Below are positions 6,333-7,932 of a stretch of DNA of 7,932 bases, piece by piece (within the stretch, counting starts at the first letter, position 1; the number at the start of each line of letters is the position of its first letter). This DNA is from Cyanobium sp. Lineage in GTDB: Bacteria > Cyanobacteriota > Cyanobacteriia > PCC-6307 > Cyanobiaceae. The DNA lies in assembly GCA_014191535.1 (NCBI GenBank), contig BJHC01000010.1:6143-14074 (forward strand), read 5' to 3'. Position numbers and translations under genes: made by a program. Under the pieces are notes generated by a model. That model saw nothing but the letters and a program-made list of their open reading frames with translations. It was not told the origin of the DNA and searched no databases.

Positions 6333-7421
6333 TCAACCGGCCGCCATGGCGCCATCCCACAGGGCCTGCCAGCGCCGCTGCTCCGTGGGGCTGAAGGGCG
6401 GCAGGTTGCTGCATCGGGCCAACACGGCCGGCGGCGGCAACAGCAGGGGCCGCAGCCGTTGCGGCCAGCGCGCCAGGGCCGGTTGCAGCCGCTGGGGCGG
6501 CAAGGGCGGCACCCAGCCGGCCGCCAACAGCCGGTCCAGCAGGGGCAACGTCAACCCATCGCGGAGCCATTCGAGCGGCAACGGCGCGGACGTGTCGCCA
6601 TCGGCGGCCAGCTGCAGCAGCAGCTGCCAGGAGAGGGGTGATCCGCTCTCCGGCAACAGCGCCTCAAGACGCGGATCCCGCAACAGCAGCGGCAGGGCCC
6701 GCTGGCTGGGCACCACGGCGGCATCCGCCTCACCGGCCAGCAGCAGCTGCACCCCATCGCGCTCATCGAAGGCGAGGGCCTGGCGCAGCAGCTGCGCCAA
6801 CTGATCCGGCAGCCGCGGATCCTCCAGGGCCGCCGGGTCCGCCGGGGCCAGCCCCAGTTGCCGCAAGGCCAGATCGATCACCACCCGCGGGCTGGAGGGG
6901 AGCACCAGGCGCCGCCGCAGACTCGGATCCAGCAGCAACGACCACCCCTCCTGGCGGCGGCGCAGCAGATCGGGGCGGTTGCGCAGCAGCAGCACCCAGG
7001 TGCCAAAGGCCCAGGGGAACGCCAGGGTGGGAGCCCCTTCTGGAGCAAACAGGCGGCTGGGGGACGCCGCAAGTGGAGCCAGCTCCCGCAGCAACCCCTC
7101 CACCGCCAGGGGCCGCAGACGGGCGCGCTGCAGCTGCTGGGCCCAGCCGTCCCCAAGGGCCACGAGGGTGGTGGCCGGCTGTGGGCTGGCGCTGGCCTGC
7201 AGCACGGCCTGGGGGGTCTCCAGGGGCCGGGGTCGCCAAGGCTCGGGCAGGGCCTTCAACCAGGCCGCCGGCAGCTGACCGCGCACCAGCAGCAGCTGCG
7301 GTTCCGGCCCGCCGCCCCCCAGCCAGCGGCAGCTCCCCAAAGCGGAAGCCCCCAGCAGCGCTCCGCCGCCAGTGGCCAGCTGCAACAGGCGTCGGCGGCT
7401 CAGCACAGCACGATCCTCCAT
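6333..7421 (-). CDS. Tat-exported lipoprotein, ABC-type solute-binding protein (spermidine/putrescine-binding-like)
   Basis: A 362-aa protein with a twin-arginine signal, SRRRLLQLA (8-16), a hydrophobic stretch (about 17-29) and a lipobox, LGSC, with Cys31 as the probable lipid anchor. The mature protein should therefore be folded before export and tethered outside the plasma membrane. The rest resembles type 2 periplasmic binding proteins of the PotD group: PWAFGTWVLLLRNRPDLL (136-153), WSLLLDPSLRRRLVLP (160-175), then VVIDLALRQLG (180-190) and LLLAGEADAAVVPSQRAL (226-243). The similarity is moderate and the protein is unusually rich in Leu, Pro and Arg, so the ligand is not predictable. No permease or ATPase gene is in view, and it may be an orphan. 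The ATG at 7421 is nine bases after the UPF0284 stop, with AGGG overlapping that stop (spacing seven), which points to translational coupling. It ends convergent with the reductase gene. Confidence 0.8.
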   Translation of the reverse strand: MEDRAVLSRRRLLQLATGGGALLGASALGSCRWLGGGGPEPQLLLVRGQLPAAWLKALPEPWRPRPLETPQAVLQASASPQPATTLVALGDGWAQQLQRARLRPLAVEGLLRELAPLAASPSRLFAPEGAPTLAFPWAFGTWVLLLRNRPDLLRRRQEGWSLLLDPSLRRRLVLPSSPRVVIDLALRQLGLAPADPAALEDPRLPDQLAQLLRQALAFDERDGVQLLLAGEADAAVVPSQRALPLLLRDPRLEALLPESGSPLSWQLLLQLAADGDTSAPLPLEWLRDGLTLPLLDRLLAAGWVPPLPPQRLQPALARWPQRLRPLLLPPPAVLARCSNLPPFSPTEQRRWQALWDGAMAAG

Positions 7422-7430
7422 CGCTCGACC

Positions 7431-7932
7431 CTAGGAACGCAGGGCAGCGCAGGCCCGGTCGCAGGCCTGCGCCAGCTCCAGGGGGCTGCGGCCGCTCAGC
7501 TCCCACAGCAGGGCCAATCCGCCGGCCCCCACCCCCTCCTTCACGTAGCCCTGCTCATAGGCCAGCAGTTCGGGGGCCCTGCAGCCCTCGAAACGCAGCG
7601 CGCTGGCGAAGGCGAGCGGGGGTTGCCCCCAGCGCTGCCCCATCCGCTCCAGCAACAGCCCCAGATCACTGGTCGCCTCGCCCGCCACCCAGGCGGTGGT
7701 GCCGATGGCCGCCTGGGCCCACAGCGGGGGGCGACGCTCAGGGGGTGTCAAAGCCACGGCCAGGGCCAGCACCGCCGCCATCTGACTGCCCCCCGCCAGC
7801 AGCAGGGGCAGCTCCGCCTGGGCCGCCCCCTGCAGCAGCCCCGCCGCCAGGGCCTGCATGGGATCCCCCACCGCCGCCAGCACCGCCTCCGGCGACGCAC
7901 CGCCCGCCAACCCCAGCCCCGCCGCCGCCAGG
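7431..7932 (-). CDS. UPF0284 / CobT-like (TIGR00303) protein, C-terminal part (5' end outside window)
   Basis: The frame is open from the right edge to the TAG at 7433-7431, so at least 166 C-terminal residues are present and the start lies beyond the window. The TTG at 7910 is internal. Conserved family blocks are clear: AAVGDPMQALAAGLL, LLLAGGSQMAAVLAL, AAIGTTAWVA, FASALRFEGCRAPELLAYEQGYVKEGVGAGG. These mark the UPF0284 family, related to nicotinate-nucleotide:dimethylbenzimidazole phosphoribosyltransferase (CobT), which activates the lower ligand base of cobalamin. For cyanobacteria that make pseudocobalamin the exact reaction is open, so the enzymatic role is inferred from the family relation only. 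It is upstream of, and probably co-transcribed and translationally coupled with, the solute-binding protein gene. Confidence 0.9.
   Translation of the reverse strand, partial: LAAAGLGLAGGASPEAVLAAVGDPMQALAAGLLQGAAQAELPLLLAGGSQMAAVLALAVALTPPERRPPLWAQAAIGTTAWVAGEATSDLGLLLERMGQRWGQPPLAFASALRFEGCRAPELLAYEQGYVKEGVGAGGLALLWELSGRSPLELAQACDRACAALRS

Noticed and set aside
6346..6355. Palindrome ATGGCGCCAT as an operator or attachment site
   Set aside because: It falls in the last codons of the binding-protein gene, and a ten-base palindrome is not surprising in such GC-rich sequence.

Overview
The window looks like a piece of chromosome from a GC-rich cyanobacterium, most likely a picocyanobacterium of the Cyanobium/Synechococcus type. 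This rests on several things read from the sequence: a cyanobacterial ctaC-ctaD-ctaE cytochrome oxidase cluster, a cyAbrB-type regulator with its AbrB-like domain at the C-terminus, a UPF0284 (CobT-like) protein, a cyanobacterial-style bifunctional-nuclease-domain protein, a HIP1 octamer (GCGATCGC), and strong G/C bias at third codon positions. Genus is inference. Coding density is very high and no gap exceeds about 150 bases. I see no tRNA, rRNA, CRISPR array, transposon or phage gene.

Positions 1-2641 (+ strand) hold the aa3-type respiratory oxidase operon: the CuA-bearing end of subunit II (ctaC, cut by the window edge), complete subunit I (ctaD, overlapping ctaC by four bases) and subunit III (ctaE). 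Together they take electrons from cytochrome c or plastocyanin and reduce O2 while pumping protons. A possible intrinsic terminator at 2679-2722 closes the operon. Next comes a cyAbrB regulator (2794-3207), which lies tail-to-tail, six bases apart, with a minus-strand HdeD/DUF308 membrane protein (3214-3792).

Positions 3871-5176 hold a divergent pair: riboflavin synthase alpha chain (minus) and a BFN/DUF151 protein (plus), separated by 55 bases with apparently overlapping -10 boxes. The BFN gene runs into an aldo/keto-reductase-like protein with a C-terminal double [4Fe-4S] domain (to 6314). The start of that gene is unresolved and may be a CTG codon.

Positions 6333-7932 (minus) hold the 3' part of a UPF0284/CobT-like gene (cut by the right edge), followed nine bases later by a Tat-exported, lipobox-containing solute-binding protein. 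The convergent junction with the reductase carries a strong 10-bp hairpin.

I did not find a clear undescribed system. This is mostly core and housekeeping cyanobacterial chromosome. The points most worth a second look are the reductase (odd start, Glu in place of the catalytic Asp, two Fe-S motifs), the coupled UPF0284/binding-protein pair, and the hairpin pair at 6300-6334.
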